Positions 9,203 to 16,673 of a stretch of DNA of 64,000 bases are shown in pieces. Both the position numbers and the translations under genes were made by a program. The DNA comes from Pseudomonas syringae. Its GTDB lineage: Bacteria > Pseudomonadota > Gammaproteobacteria > Pseudomonadales > Pseudomonadaceae. Every line of letters begins with the position of its first letter. Position 1 is the stretch's first letter. The notes beneath the pieces were generated by a model. That model ran no database searches. It had not been told where the DNA came from and saw only the letters and a program-made list of their open reading frames with translations. Where the stretch lies: contig NZ_CP066265.1 of the NCBI RefSeq assembly GCF_023278085.1, positions 4,346,001-4,410,000 on the forward strand, written 5' to 3'.

Positions 9203-9967
9203 TCAAGCCTGCGGCGGCTGCCCATTGGATGCAGACAATCCGCCATCCACCGGCAGATTCACGCCCGTCACGAAGCGCGCATCATCGCTGGCCAGAAAGG
9301 CGATGACGTCGCCCACATCTTCGGCTTCGCCCGCACGACCCAGCGGGATGCGCTCCTTGAACTTGGCCATCAGCGCCTCATTACCCAACATGTCTTCGGT
9401 CAGCTCGCTGCGGGTCAGTGACGGGCAGACGGCATTGATACGGACGCCATCCACGCCATGGTCCATGGCCAGCGCGCGGGTGAAGTTGGTGATCGCGCCC
9501 TTGGCCGCGTTGTAAAAACTCATGCCCCAGTCCCCGCCCAGGCCGGACACCGACGACACATTGATAATGTTGCCCTTGCTGGCGATCAGCGCCGGCATGG
9601 CCGTGCGGGTGCAATAGAACACGCCGTCCAGGTCCACTGACATCAGCGCTTTCCAGTCGTCCACGCCCAGCTCGGTGACTTTGCCAGAGGTTGCGACACC
9701 GGCGTTGTTGACCAATACATCCAGGCGGCCGAAGCGTTCGGCCACTTCCTTGAACAACGCTTCCACGTCAGTCAGATCGGCGACGTCGGTCGCTCTGATC
9801 AAGTGTTCTTCGCCCGCCAGCTGTGCGGCCACTTTGGCAAGTTTCTCGCGATTGCGGCCAACCAATACCACGCTCGCGCCTTCCTGAGCGAAGCGCGTGG
9901 CGGTGGCTTCGCCGATCCCGGAACCTGCGCCTGTGACGACAACGACTTTTTGGGTGAACCGATTCAT
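9203..9967 (-). CDS. Short-chain dehydrogenase/reductase
   Basis: 254 residues from the ATG at 9967, which has GGAG about eight bases upstream; the frame is open to 10036. Classical SDR features are present. The TGxxxGIG cofactor loop (TGAGSGIG, about residues 11-18) and the NNAG motif (about 86-89) are visible. A catalytic Ser lies in the VSSVSG strand, with Tyr and Lys in YNAAK about 14 residues later. The C-terminal PVDGG signature also fits. R and N residues after the first strand suggest NADP(H), but this is not certain. It is divergent from the uronate porin across a shared regulatory region, so it may act on a sugar or sugar acid. The substrate is unknown. Confidence 0.88.
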   Translation of the reverse strand: MNRFTQKVVVVTGAGSGIGEATATRFAQEGASVVLVGRNREKLAKVAAQLAGEEHLIRATDVADLTDVEALFKEVAERFGRLDVLVNNAGVATSGKVTELGVDDWKALMSVDLDGVFYCTRTAMPALIASKGNIINVSSVSGLGGDWGMSFYNAAKGAITNFTRALAMDHGVDGVRINAVCPSLTRSELTEDMLGNEALMAKFKERIPLGRAGEAEDVGDVIAFLASDDARFVTGVNLPVDGGLSASNGQPPQA

Positions 9968-10100
9968 GTGGCAGCTCCAATCAAACAATGGGGTTACCGG
10001 GTGGACTGCCGACGTGTCCACAGCGTTCACTCCCATTTATTTACCGCCCTTTTTAAAGCGCAAAAACCAGGTGAATCGGTAAAGCTCGACTAACCGCTCG

Positions 10101-10130
10101 TTGACAAAGAACAGCCAGGCTGTAAATAAT
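10101..10130 (+). promoter_or_regulatory. Sigma-70 promoter of the porin gene
   Basis: TTGACA (10101-10106), a 16-base spacer and TAAATA (10123-10128, within TAAATAAT). The predicted start of transcription falls on the palindrome at 10138-10150. Confidence 0.6.
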
Positions 10131-10137
10131 CGCAGCA

Positions 10138-10150
10138 GTTGTACGACAAC
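10138..10150 (+). promoter_or_regulatory. GntR-type operator-like palindrome before the porin gene
   Basis: GTTGTACGACAAC, arms GTTGT/ACAAC. The core TTGTACGACAA fits the TNGTNNNACNA pattern of FadR-subfamily GntR regulators exactly. It sits at the expected transcription start, where bound protein would block RNA polymerase. A related site lies before udh. Confidence 0.5.
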
Positions 10151-10191
10151 CTATAACGCCAACAATAAAAACAACATCGGGGTACGTTTAC

Positions 10192-10296
10192 ATGAAGACT
10201 TGCGCCTGCTCGCTTGCTCTATCGTTTATTGAAGCTTCGCCCTCGCTGCCTGCTTTGCAGCACTCGACACCCTTCCTGATTCATAGCATTCGCTGA
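10192..10296 (+). CDS. Possible 34-residue leader ORF upstream of the porin
   Basis: An ATG at 10192 opens a 34-codon frame beginning MKTCACSLALSF, with GGGGT about ten bases upstream. The 11 bases before that site (AACAACATCGG) recur exactly before dctP at 13677-13687, with a similar distance to the start codon. It may be a leader peptide in the long porin leader, or the remnant 5' end of a lost transporter gene. The coding status is doubtful. Confidence 0.25.
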   Translation: MKTCACSLALSFIEASPSLPALQHSTPFLIHSIR

Positions 10297-10438
10297 CGTT
10301 CGGCGAGCGGTACTCGGCCGTCTGTCGGTCGAGGCCCTGCCTGGCGACGGGCATCACGCAATCCTCGAAGGTGTCGGCTGCTGCGCGTGCACAGCCAGAG
10401 AAGGGGACAGTTTCAATAAACAAGGGAGCACAACAATA

Positions 10439-11707
10439 ATGACATCTCAAACGACCCGTTCACGCATGCTGCTGGGCGTCGGCGGCATGACGCTGGTATT
10501 CCCGATGCTCGGCATGGCCGAAGGCTTCGTGGACGACACCAAGGCCACGCTCACCCTGCGCAACGCGTACTTCAACCGCAACTTCACCAACCCGGCTTTC
10601 CCGAACAGTGCGGCGCCGCAGAACAAGGCCGAAGAATGGACACAAAGCTTCATTCTTGATGCCAAGTCCGGATTCACTCAAGGCGTGGTGGGTTTCGGTG
10701 TCGACGTGCTGGGCCTGTACTCGGTCAAGCTCGATGGCGGCAAAGGCACCGGCGGCACGCAGTTGCTGCCCATCCATGACGACGGGCGTCCGGCTGATGA
10801 TTTCGGGCGTCTGGGCGTCGCGGGCAAGGCGCGGGTTTCCAAAACCGAGCTGAAAGTCGGCGAATGGATGCCGGTGCTGCCAATCCTGCGCTCCGATGAC
10901 GGTCGCTCGCTGCCGCAGACCTTCCAGGGCGGTCAGGTGACCTCTAAAGAGATCGACGGCCTGACGCTGTACGGCGGGCAATTCCGTGGCAACAGCCCGC
11001 GCAACGATGCCAGCATGGAAGACATGTCGTTGAACGGACGGGGGGCGTTTACGTCGGACCGCTTCAATTTCGGCGGCGGTGAATACGTGTTCAACGACAA
11101 GCGCACTCAGGTGGGCGTCTGGTACTCGGAGTTGCAGGATATCTATCAGCAGCAGTTCTTCAATTTGCTGCACAGCCAGCCGATCGGCGACTGGACCCTG
11201 GGCGCCAACCTCGGTTTCTTTACCGGCAAGGAAGACGGCAACAAACTCGCGGGCGATCTGGACAACAAGACCACCTATGCACTGCTCTCGGCACGCTATG
11301 GCGGCAGCACGTTCTACGTCGGGCTGCAGAAGCTCACTGGCGATAATGCGTGGATGCGTGTCAACGGCACCAGCGGCGGTACGCTGGCCAACGACAGTTA
11401 CAACTCAAGTTACGACAACGCCAAAGAGAAGTCCTGGCAACTGCGCCACGACTACAACTTCGCGGTGCTCGGTGTACCCGGCCTGACCCTGATGAACCGC
11501 TACATCAGCGGCGATAACGTGCACACCGGCACCATCACCGACGGCAAGGAATGGGGCCGCGAGTCCGAGCTGGCCTATACCGTACAGAGTGGCGCATTCA
11601 AGAACCTGAACGTCAAATGGCGTAACTCAACGCTGCGTCGCGATTTCAGTGCCAACGAATTCGATGAGAACCGCGTGTTCGTCAGCTATCCGATTTCGCT
11701 GCTCTGA
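10439..11707 (+). CDS. OprD-family outer-membrane porin
   Basis: 422 residues with ribosome-binding site AAGGGAG ten bases before the ATG. A signal peptide (about 1-26) is followed by the alternating short beta strands and Gly/Asn/Asp turns of an 18-strand OprD-type barrel. The typical C-terminal segment NENRVF..YPISLL ends in a hydrophobic residue. OprD-family porins admit small acids and amino acids. Its place just before udh and the TRAP genes, and the shared operator type, suggest uptake of uronic acids across the outer membrane. It is transcribed from its own promoter with an unusually long leader of about 300 bases and ends in a terminator, so it is a separate unit from udh. Confidence 0.9.
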   Translation: MTSQTTRSRMLLGVGGMTLVFPMLGMAEGFVDDTKATLTLRNAYFNRNFTNPAFPNSAAPQNKAEEWTQSFILDAKSGFTQGVVGFGVDVLGLYSVKLDGGKGTGGTQLLPIHDDGRPADDFGRLGVAGKARVSKTELKVGEWMPVLPILRSDDGRSLPQTFQGGQVTSKEIDGLTLYGGQFRGNSPRNDASMEDMSLNGRGAFTSDRFNFGGGEYVFNDKRTQVGVWYSELQDIYQQQFFNLLHSQPIGDWTLGANLGFFTGKEDGNKLAGDLDNKTTYALLSARYGGSTFYVGLQKLTGDNAWMRVNGTSGGTLANDSYNSSYDNAKEKSWQLRHDYNFAVLGVPGLTLMNRYISGDNVHTGTITDGKEWGRESELAYTVQSGAFKNLNVKWRNSTLRRDFSANEFDENRVFVSYPISLL

Positions 11708-11714
11708 CCCCTGT

Positions 11715-11750
11715 GGCGAAGTCTGTCGATCGTGCAGACTTCGCCTTTGT
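11715..11750 (+). terminator. Intrinsic terminator after the porin gene
   Basis: Eleven-base perfect arms (GGCGAAGTCTG, 11715-11725; CAGACTTCGCC, 11735-11745) with a nine-base loop and a short T tract, eight bases after the stop. Confidence 0.8.
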
Positions 11751-11801
11751 AACCAGCTGTGTCGCCCGCTGCGCTCATGGCCGATTTATACCTTGGCCGC
11801 G

Positions 11802-11831
11802 TTGACAATCAGCGCATGCGGTGTCGATAAT
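11802..11831 (+). promoter_or_regulatory. Sigma-70 promoter of udh
   Basis: TTGACA (11802-11807), an 18-base spacer and GATAAT (11826-11831), about 53 bases before the chosen start codon. Confidence 0.6.
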
Positions 11832-11838
11832 TCGGCAA

Positions 11839-11851
11839 GTCATACGACAAC
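11839..11851 (+). promoter_or_regulatory. GntR-type operator-like site before udh
   Basis: GTCATACGACAAC shares TACGACAAC with the palindrome before the porin and has one mismatch to TNGTNNNACNA. It starts seven bases after the -10 hexamer, close to the spacing at the porin promoter. Confidence 0.45.
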
Positions 11852-11883
11852 AGATGACAACAATAACAATCAGGACTTTTCTC

Positions 11884-12711
11884 ATGGCATCGGCTCATAC
11901 CACCCAAACTCCCTTCAATCGCCTCCTGCTGACAGGTGCGGCAGGTGGCCTGGGCAAAGTATTGCGCGAGACCCTGCGCCCTTACGCGAAGGTCCTGCGA
12001 CTTTCCGACATTGCCGAGATGGCACCTGCCATCGACGACAGTGAAGAAGTTCAGGTCTGCGATCTGGCCGACAAGCATGCAGTACACGGCCTTGTCGAAG
12101 GCGTCGATGCGATTCTGCATTTTGGTGGAGTGTCGGTCGAACGCCCGTTCGAGGAAATCCTCGGTGCCAATATCTGCGGGGTGTTCCACATCTATGAAGC
12201 CGCTCGTCGGCATGGCGTGAAACGCGTGATCTTCGCCAGCTCCAATCATGTGATCGGCTTCTACAAGCAGACCGAAACCATCGACGCGCACTCCCCTCGC
12301 CGCCCGGACAGCTACTACGGCCTGTCCAAGTCCTACGGCGAAGACATGGCCAGCTTCTACTTCGATCGCTACGGTATCGAAACCGTCAGCATCCGCATTG
12401 GCTCGTCCTTCCCTGAACCGCAGAACCGCCGAATGATGAGCACCTGGCTGAGCTTTGGTGACCTGACCCAACTCATCGAGCGCTCCCTGTATGCGCGGGA
12501 TGTGGGCCATACCGTGGTCTACGGCGTGTCAGACAACAAGACGGTGTGGTGGGACAACCGCTTCGCCAGCAAACTGGACTACGCGCCCAAAGACAGTTCG
12601 GAACCATTCCGTGCAAAAGTCGACGCGCAGCCGCTACCGGCAGCCGACGATCCGGCGATGGTCTATCAGGGTGGCGCCTTCGTGGCCTCGGGGCCGTTTG
12701 GCGACCAATAA
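11884..12711 (+). CDS. udh: Uronate dehydrogenase
   Basis: 275 residues from the ATG at 11884; the frame is open to 11821, but the promoter lies within that extension. An extended SDR, it has the cofactor loop TGAAGGLG (about residues 18-25), a catalytic Ser in FASSNH, and YGLSK with catalytic Tyr and Lys. The sequence closely resembles the characterised P. syringae enzyme as I remember it, including the start MASAHTTQTPFNRLLLTGAA. The reaction is NAD-dependent oxidation of D-galacturonate or D-glucuronate to the aldaro-1,5-lactone in the cytoplasm. It is the first gene of a likely operon with the lactonase and TRAP transporter, probably repressed by a GntR-type protein until uronate or aldarate is present. 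Confidence 0.95.
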   Translation: MASAHTTQTPFNRLLLTGAAGGLGKVLRETLRPYAKVLRLSDIAEMAPAIDDSEEVQVCDLADKHAVHGLVEGVDAILHFGGVSVERPFEEILGANICGVFHIYEAARRHGVKRVIFASSNHVIGFYKQTETIDAHSPRRPDSYYGLSKSYGEDMASFYFDRYGIETVSIRIGSSFPEPQNRRMMSTWLSFGDLTQLIERSLYARDVGHTVVYGVSDNKTVWWDNRFASKLDYAPKDSSEPFRAKVDAQPLPAADDPAMVYQGGAFVASGPFGDQ

Positions 12712-12753
12712 GCATCGCTGCTTCCTTTCAGAAATCCGGAGACACGAATCGTC

Positions 12754-13638
12754 ATGGATGCCGAACTGATCGTCGATGCACAAAATGCCACGGGTGAAAG
12801 CCCGGTCTGGAGCGTTCGCGACCAAGCCCTGTACTGGGTGGATATCCCGGCGGGCCGCCTGCATCGCTGGACGTGCGCCGACAACACGATGCGCAGCTGG
12901 AAAGCGCCGCAGATGCTCGCCTGCATTGCCGCTGACAGCCGGGGCGGCTGGATAGCCGGGATGGAAAGCGGGATCTTTCATCTGCAACCCTGCGACGACG
13001 GCAATCTGATCAGCACGCTGCTGGTCAGCGTTGAGCACGCCCGCACAGGTATGCGCTTCAACGATGGCCGGTGCGACCGGCAAGGCCGTTTCTGGGCCGG
13101 CACCATGTTGATGGACATGGCGGCAGGTGCCGTGGTCGGCGCGATGTATCGCTACAGCGCTGGCCAGAAGACGCTGGACCCACTGCTCCAGGATTTCATT
13201 GTTCCCAACGGTCTGGCGTTCAGCCCTGATGGCAACACCATGTACCTGTCTGACTCACACCCCAACGTGCAAAAAATCTGGGCTTTCAATTACGACACTG
13301 ACAGCGGCACGCCCTATGACCGTCGCTTGTTCGTGGACATGAACCATCACCTGGGGCGCCCCGACGGCGCGGCAATCGACAGCGACGGCTGTTACTGGAT
13401 CTGCGGCAACGACGCCGGCCTGATCCATCGCTTCACGCCCAACGGCAAACTCGACCGCTCGCTGGTCGTGCCGGTGAAAAAACCTGCCATGTGTGCATTT
13501 GGCGGCCCGAACCTCGACACCCTGTTCGTGACCTCCATTCGCCCCGGCGGCGACCTCAGCGACCAGCCACTCGCCGGTGGTGTATTCGCTTTGCGACCTG
13601 GCGTCAAAGGCCTGGAGGAACCCACGTTCAAAGGCTGA
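12754..13638 (+). CDS. SMP-30/gluconolactonase-family lactonase, probable aldarolactonase
   Basis: 294 residues with a CGGAGA site before the ATG. Six-bladed propeller family features are visible. GESP near residues 14-17 carries the metal-binding Glu, VPNGLAFSPDG the Asn and RPDGAAIDSDG the Asp, all matching SMP-30 metal ligands. It follows udh by 42 bases, and the dehydrogenase product is an aldaro-1,5-lactone. The obvious role is to hydrolyse galactaro- or glucaro-lactone to the open aldarate. Orthologues in this context have been named uxuL, but I give no symbol because the match is from context rather than alignment. It is cytoplasmic, with no signal peptide. Confidence 0.88.
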   Translation: MDAELIVDAQNATGESPVWSVRDQALYWVDIPAGRLHRWTCADNTMRSWKAPQMLACIAADSRGGWIAGMESGIFHLQPCDDGNLISTLLVSVEHARTGMRFNDGRCDRQGRFWAGTMLMDMAAGAVVGAMYRYSAGQKTLDPLLQDFIVPNGLAFSPDGNTMYLSDSHPNVQKIWAFNYDTDSGTPYDRRLFVDMNHHLGRPDGAAIDSDGCYWICGNDAGLIHRFTPNGKLDRSLVVPVKKPAMCAFGGPNLDTLFVTSIRPGGDLSDQPLAGGVFALRPGVKGLEEPTFKG

Positions 13639-13694
13639 CTGCGCCTTCCGAAAATCCCTTAGCTCGACCAAAAATAACAACATCGGAGATATCC

Positions 13695-14720
13695 ATGGAT
13701 TTCAAACGCAAGTTCCTCATCGCAGCGCTTCCGCTGGCCTTCTGCATGTCGGGCATGGCCCAGGCAGAGGTCAAGATCAAGTTCGCCGAGGTCCACCCCG
13801 CAGGCTATGCGCCAGTCGTGGCGGAACAGAACATGGGAAAAAAACTCGAAGAGCAATCCAAGGGCGAGATCAGCTTCAAGATGTACGCGGGCGGCGTGCT
13901 CGGCTCCGAGAAGGAAGTCGTCGAGCAAGTCCAGAGTGGCGCAGTGCAGATGACGCGCGTCAGCCTCGGCATCGTTGGCCCGGTCGTGCCGGACGTCAAC
14001 GTCTTCAACCTGCCATTCGTGTTCCGTGATCAGGCGCACATGCGCACCATCATCGACGGCGAAATCGGTCAGGAAATTCTCGACAAGATCACCAACTCGC
14101 AATTCAACATGGTCGCCCTGGCCTGGATGGATGGCGGCACCCGTAACCTGTACACCAAGAAACCTGTACGGCAGATTTCCGATCTCAAAGGCATGAAGAT
14201 CCGCGTTCAGGGCAACCCCGTATTCATCGAAACCATCAATGACATGGGCGGCAACGGCATCGCCATGGCCACCGGCGAGATCTTCAGTGCCCTGCAGACC
14301 GGCGTGATCGATGGCGCCGAAAACAACCCGCCTACCTATTTCCAGCACAACCACTACCAGAACGCGAAGTTCTTCACCATTACCGAGCACTTGATCCTGC
14401 CTGAGCCGATCGTGATGTCGAAAACCACGTGGGAAAAGCTCAAGCCTGACCAACAGGCACTGGTGAAAAAACTCGCACGTGAAGCGCAGATGGAAGAGCG
14501 CGTGCTGTGGGACAAGTCGTCAGCCGATGCCGAGACCAAACTCAAGGCAGCAGGTGTGGAATTCATCACCCTGACGCCAGAGCAGAAGAAAGCCTTCTAT
14601 GACGCTACCCAGCCGGTACGCGACAAATTCGGCGCACCCTACAAGGATCTGATCAGCCGCATCGAAGCGGTCCAGACCAATCCGGCCCTGGCTGCGAACA
14701 ACGCCCAAGCGGCCCAATAA
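13695..14720 (+). CDS. dctP: TRAP transporter solute-binding protein (DctP family), probable uronate binder
   Basis: 341 residues from the ATG at 13695, with CGGAGAT upstream. A signal peptide ends at AQA (about residue 24). The mature protein has the DctP fold pattern: a conserved Arg in LKGMKIRVQGNP, which in this family contacts the substrate carboxylate, and the MATGEIFSALQTGVIDGAENN segment. It lies between a uronate-pathway enzyme pair and the TRAP membrane genes, which supports D-galacturonate or D-glucuronate as ligand. Expression may exceed that of the membrane genes because a hairpin follows it (14743-14760). Confidence 0.92.
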   Translation: MDFKRKFLIAALPLAFCMSGMAQAEVKIKFAEVHPAGYAPVVAEQNMGKKLEEQSKGEISFKMYAGGVLGSEKEVVEQVQSGAVQMTRVSLGIVGPVVPDVNVFNLPFVFRDQAHMRTIIDGEIGQEILDKITNSQFNMVALAWMDGGTRNLYTKKPVRQISDLKGMKIRVQGNPVFIETINDMGGNGIAMATGEIFSALQTGVIDGAENNPPTYFQHNHYQNAKFFTITEHLILPEPIVMSKTTWEKLKPDQQALVKKLAREAQMEERVLWDKSSADAETKLKAAGVEFITLTPEQKKAFYDATQPVRDKFGAPYKDLISRIEAVQTNPALAANNAQAAQ

Positions 14721-14742
14721 GCCTGTCCGATCAAGCTGCGGG

Positions 14743-14760
14743 AACGAGCACATGCTCGTT
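14743..14760 (+). promoter_or_regulatory. Intercistronic hairpin between dctP and dctQ
   Basis: AACGAGC (14743-14749), loop ACAT, GCTCGTT (14754-14760). A perfect seven-base stem without a T tract fits an mRNA-stabilising or processing element that favours binding-protein expression over the membrane subunits. Confidence 0.5.
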
Positions 14761-14780
14761 CGCCGCCGTGGTGAGCCTCT

Positions 14781-15308
14781 ATGAAAAGTAATCTGTTGCG
14801 CATCAACGACACGATCTATCGCGTCTGTATCGGCATTGCGGGTCTGTCGGTGCTGATCATGACGCTGATCATTCCCTGGGGCATCTTTGCCCGCTACATC
14901 CTGGGCAGCGGCTCCAGCTGGCCGGAACCCACCGCCATTCTGCTGATGGTGGTGTTCACCTTCTTCGGCGCCGCCGCCAGCTACCGTGCCGGTGCGCACA
15001 TGGCCGTCTCGATGGCCGTGGACCGCATGCCGCAGCAGGTACGCCGCATCGCTGCCGTGGTGGTGCAGGTGCTGATGGCGATTGTAGCCCTGTTCATGAT
15101 TTTCAAGGGCTTCAAGTTGTGCGCCACCACCTGGAATCAGTTCGTCGGCGAACTGCCGTTTCTGCGCGTGGGCATCTCTTACCTGCCGATTCCCGTCGGC
15201 GGCATCGTGACCCTGATTTTCGTGCTGGAACGGTTGTTTCTGGGTGACCAGAGTCATCGCGCGGTGATGCGCTTCGACGTCATTGAAGAAAGCGAAGGTG
15301 CCGCATAA
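14781..15308 (+). CDS. dctQ: TRAP transporter small membrane subunit (DctQ family)
   Basis: 175 residues with four predicted transmembrane segments (about 15-37, 50-68, 90-110 and 130-152). The GSSWPEPTAILLMVVFTFFGAAASY motif region is typical of DctQ proteins. Its partner dctM starts directly after its stop codon, so translation is probably coupled. The ribosome-binding site (GTGAG) is weak. DctQ and DctM together form the sodium-driven permease that receives substrate from DctP. Confidence 0.92.
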   Translation: MKSNLLRINDTIYRVCIGIAGLSVLIMTLIIPWGIFARYILGSGSSWPEPTAILLMVVFTFFGAAASYRAGAHMAVSMAVDRMPQQVRRIAAVVVQVLMAIVALFMIFKGFKLCATTWNQFVGELPFLRVGISYLPIPVGGIVTLIFVLERLFLGDQSHRAVMRFDVIEESEGAA

Positions 15309-16589
15309 ATGGACGCTTTTATACTGTTGGGCAGCTTTATCGCACTGATCCTGATCGGCATGCCGGTCGCTTACGCACTGGGCCTGTCAGCCTTGATCGG
15401 CGCCTGGTGGATCGATATTCCAGCCGATGCGCTGATGATCCAGATCGCTGGCGGCGTGAATAAATTCTCGTTGCTGGCAATTCCGTTCTTTGTACTCGCC
15501 GGGGCGATCATGGCCGAAGGCGGGATGTCCCGGCGGCTGGTTGCGTTTGCCGCAGTACTGGTGGGCTTCGTGCGCGGCGGGCTGTCGCTGGTCAACATCG
15601 TGGCCTCGACGTTCTTTGGCGCCATCTCGGGCTCGTCAGTCGCCGATACCGCATCGGTCGGCTCGGTGCTGATCCCGGAAATGGAGCGTAACGGCTACCC
15701 TCGCGACTTCTCGACAGCGGTCACCGTCAGCGGCTCGGTTCAAGCGTTATTGACGCCGCCCAGCCATAACTCGGTGCTGTACTCGCTGGCAGCAGGCGGC
15801 ACGGTATCGATCGCTTCGCTGTTCATGGCGGGCATTCTGCCGGGCCTGCTGCTCAGCGCCGTGATGATGGGCCTGTGCATGATCTTCGCGCGCAAGCGCA
15901 ACTACCCCAAGGGCGAAGTGGTGCCGTTGCGTCAGGCGCTGAAAATCGCCGGTGAAGCGCTCTGGGGCATGATGGCCATGGTCATCATCCTCGGCGGTAT
16001 CCTGTCGGGTATCTTCACCGCCACCGAGTCGGCCGCGATTGCCGTGCTCTGGGCGTTCTTCGTTACCATGTTCATCTACCGCGACTACAAATGGCGCGAT
16101 CTGCCCAAGCTGATGCACCGGGCGGCACGCACCATTTCCATCGTGATGATCCTGATCGGTTTCGCCGCCAGCTTCGGTTACATCCTGACGCTGATGGAGA
16201 TCCCGATGAAGATCACCACAGCATTCCTGACCCTGTCGGATAACCGTTACGTGATCCTGATGTGCATCAACGTCATGTTGCTGCTGCTCGGCACCGTGAT
16301 GGACATGGCGCCGCTGATTCTGATCCTGACTCCGATTCTGTTGCCGGTCATCGTCGGCGTCGGCATCGACCCAGTGCATTTCGGCATGATCATGCTGGTC
16401 AATCTGGGGATCGGACTGATCACACCGCCGGTGGGTGCGGTGCTGTTCGTCGGTGCGGCGGTGGGTAAAGTCACCATCGAAGCCACCGTGAAAGCACTGG
16501 TGCCCTTCTATGTCGCACTGTTCCTGGTGCTGATGCTGGTGACCTACATTCCGGCCATCTCGCTGTGGCTGCCGAGCGTGGTGCTCTAA
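15309..16589 (+). CDS. dctM: TRAP transporter large membrane subunit (DctM family)
   Basis: 426 residues, about 12 hydrophobic segments, standard length for DctM. The family regions FFGAISGSSVADTASVGSVLIPEM and the later MAPLILILTPILLPV and LGIGLITPPVGAVLF are visible. The stop of dctQ abuts the ATG. It completes the udh-lactonase-dctPQM operon and is followed by a strong hairpin, though the exporter and epimerase genes may still be partly co-transcribed. Confidence 0.94.
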   Translation: MDAFILLGSFIALILIGMPVAYALGLSALIGAWWIDIPADALMIQIAGGVNKFSLLAIPFFVLAGAIMAEGGMSRRLVAFAAVLVGFVRGGLSLVNIVASTFFGAISGSSVADTASVGSVLIPEMERNGYPRDFSTAVTVSGSVQALLTPPSHNSVLYSLAAGGTVSIASLFMAGILPGLLLSAVMMGLCMIFARKRNYPKGEVVPLRQALKIAGEALWGMMAMVIILGGILSGIFTATESAAIAVLWAFFVTMFIYRDYKWRDLPKLMHRAARTISIVMILIGFAASFGYILTLMEIPMKITTAFLTLSDNRYVILMCINVMLLLLGTVMDMAPLILILTPILLPVIVGVGIDPVHFGMIMLVNLGIGLITPPVGAVLFVGAAVGKVTIEATVKALVPFYVALFLVLMLVTYIPAISLWLPSVVL

Positions 16590-16607
16590 AGTCTGTCGCT
16601 GCTGTGC

Positions 16608-16635
16608 CACCGGAGCCCCGCAAAGGGCTCCGGTG
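16608..16635 (+). terminator. Hairpin after dctM
   Basis: Eleven-base arms CACCGGAGCCC (16608-16618) and GGGCTCCGGTG (16625-16635) with a six-base loop. No proper T tract follows, so it may attenuate rather than terminate. Confidence 0.5.
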
Positions 16636-16673
16636 TGCAACGTCTGTTTTCCAGCCAAGGAGGCTGGTTGCGT

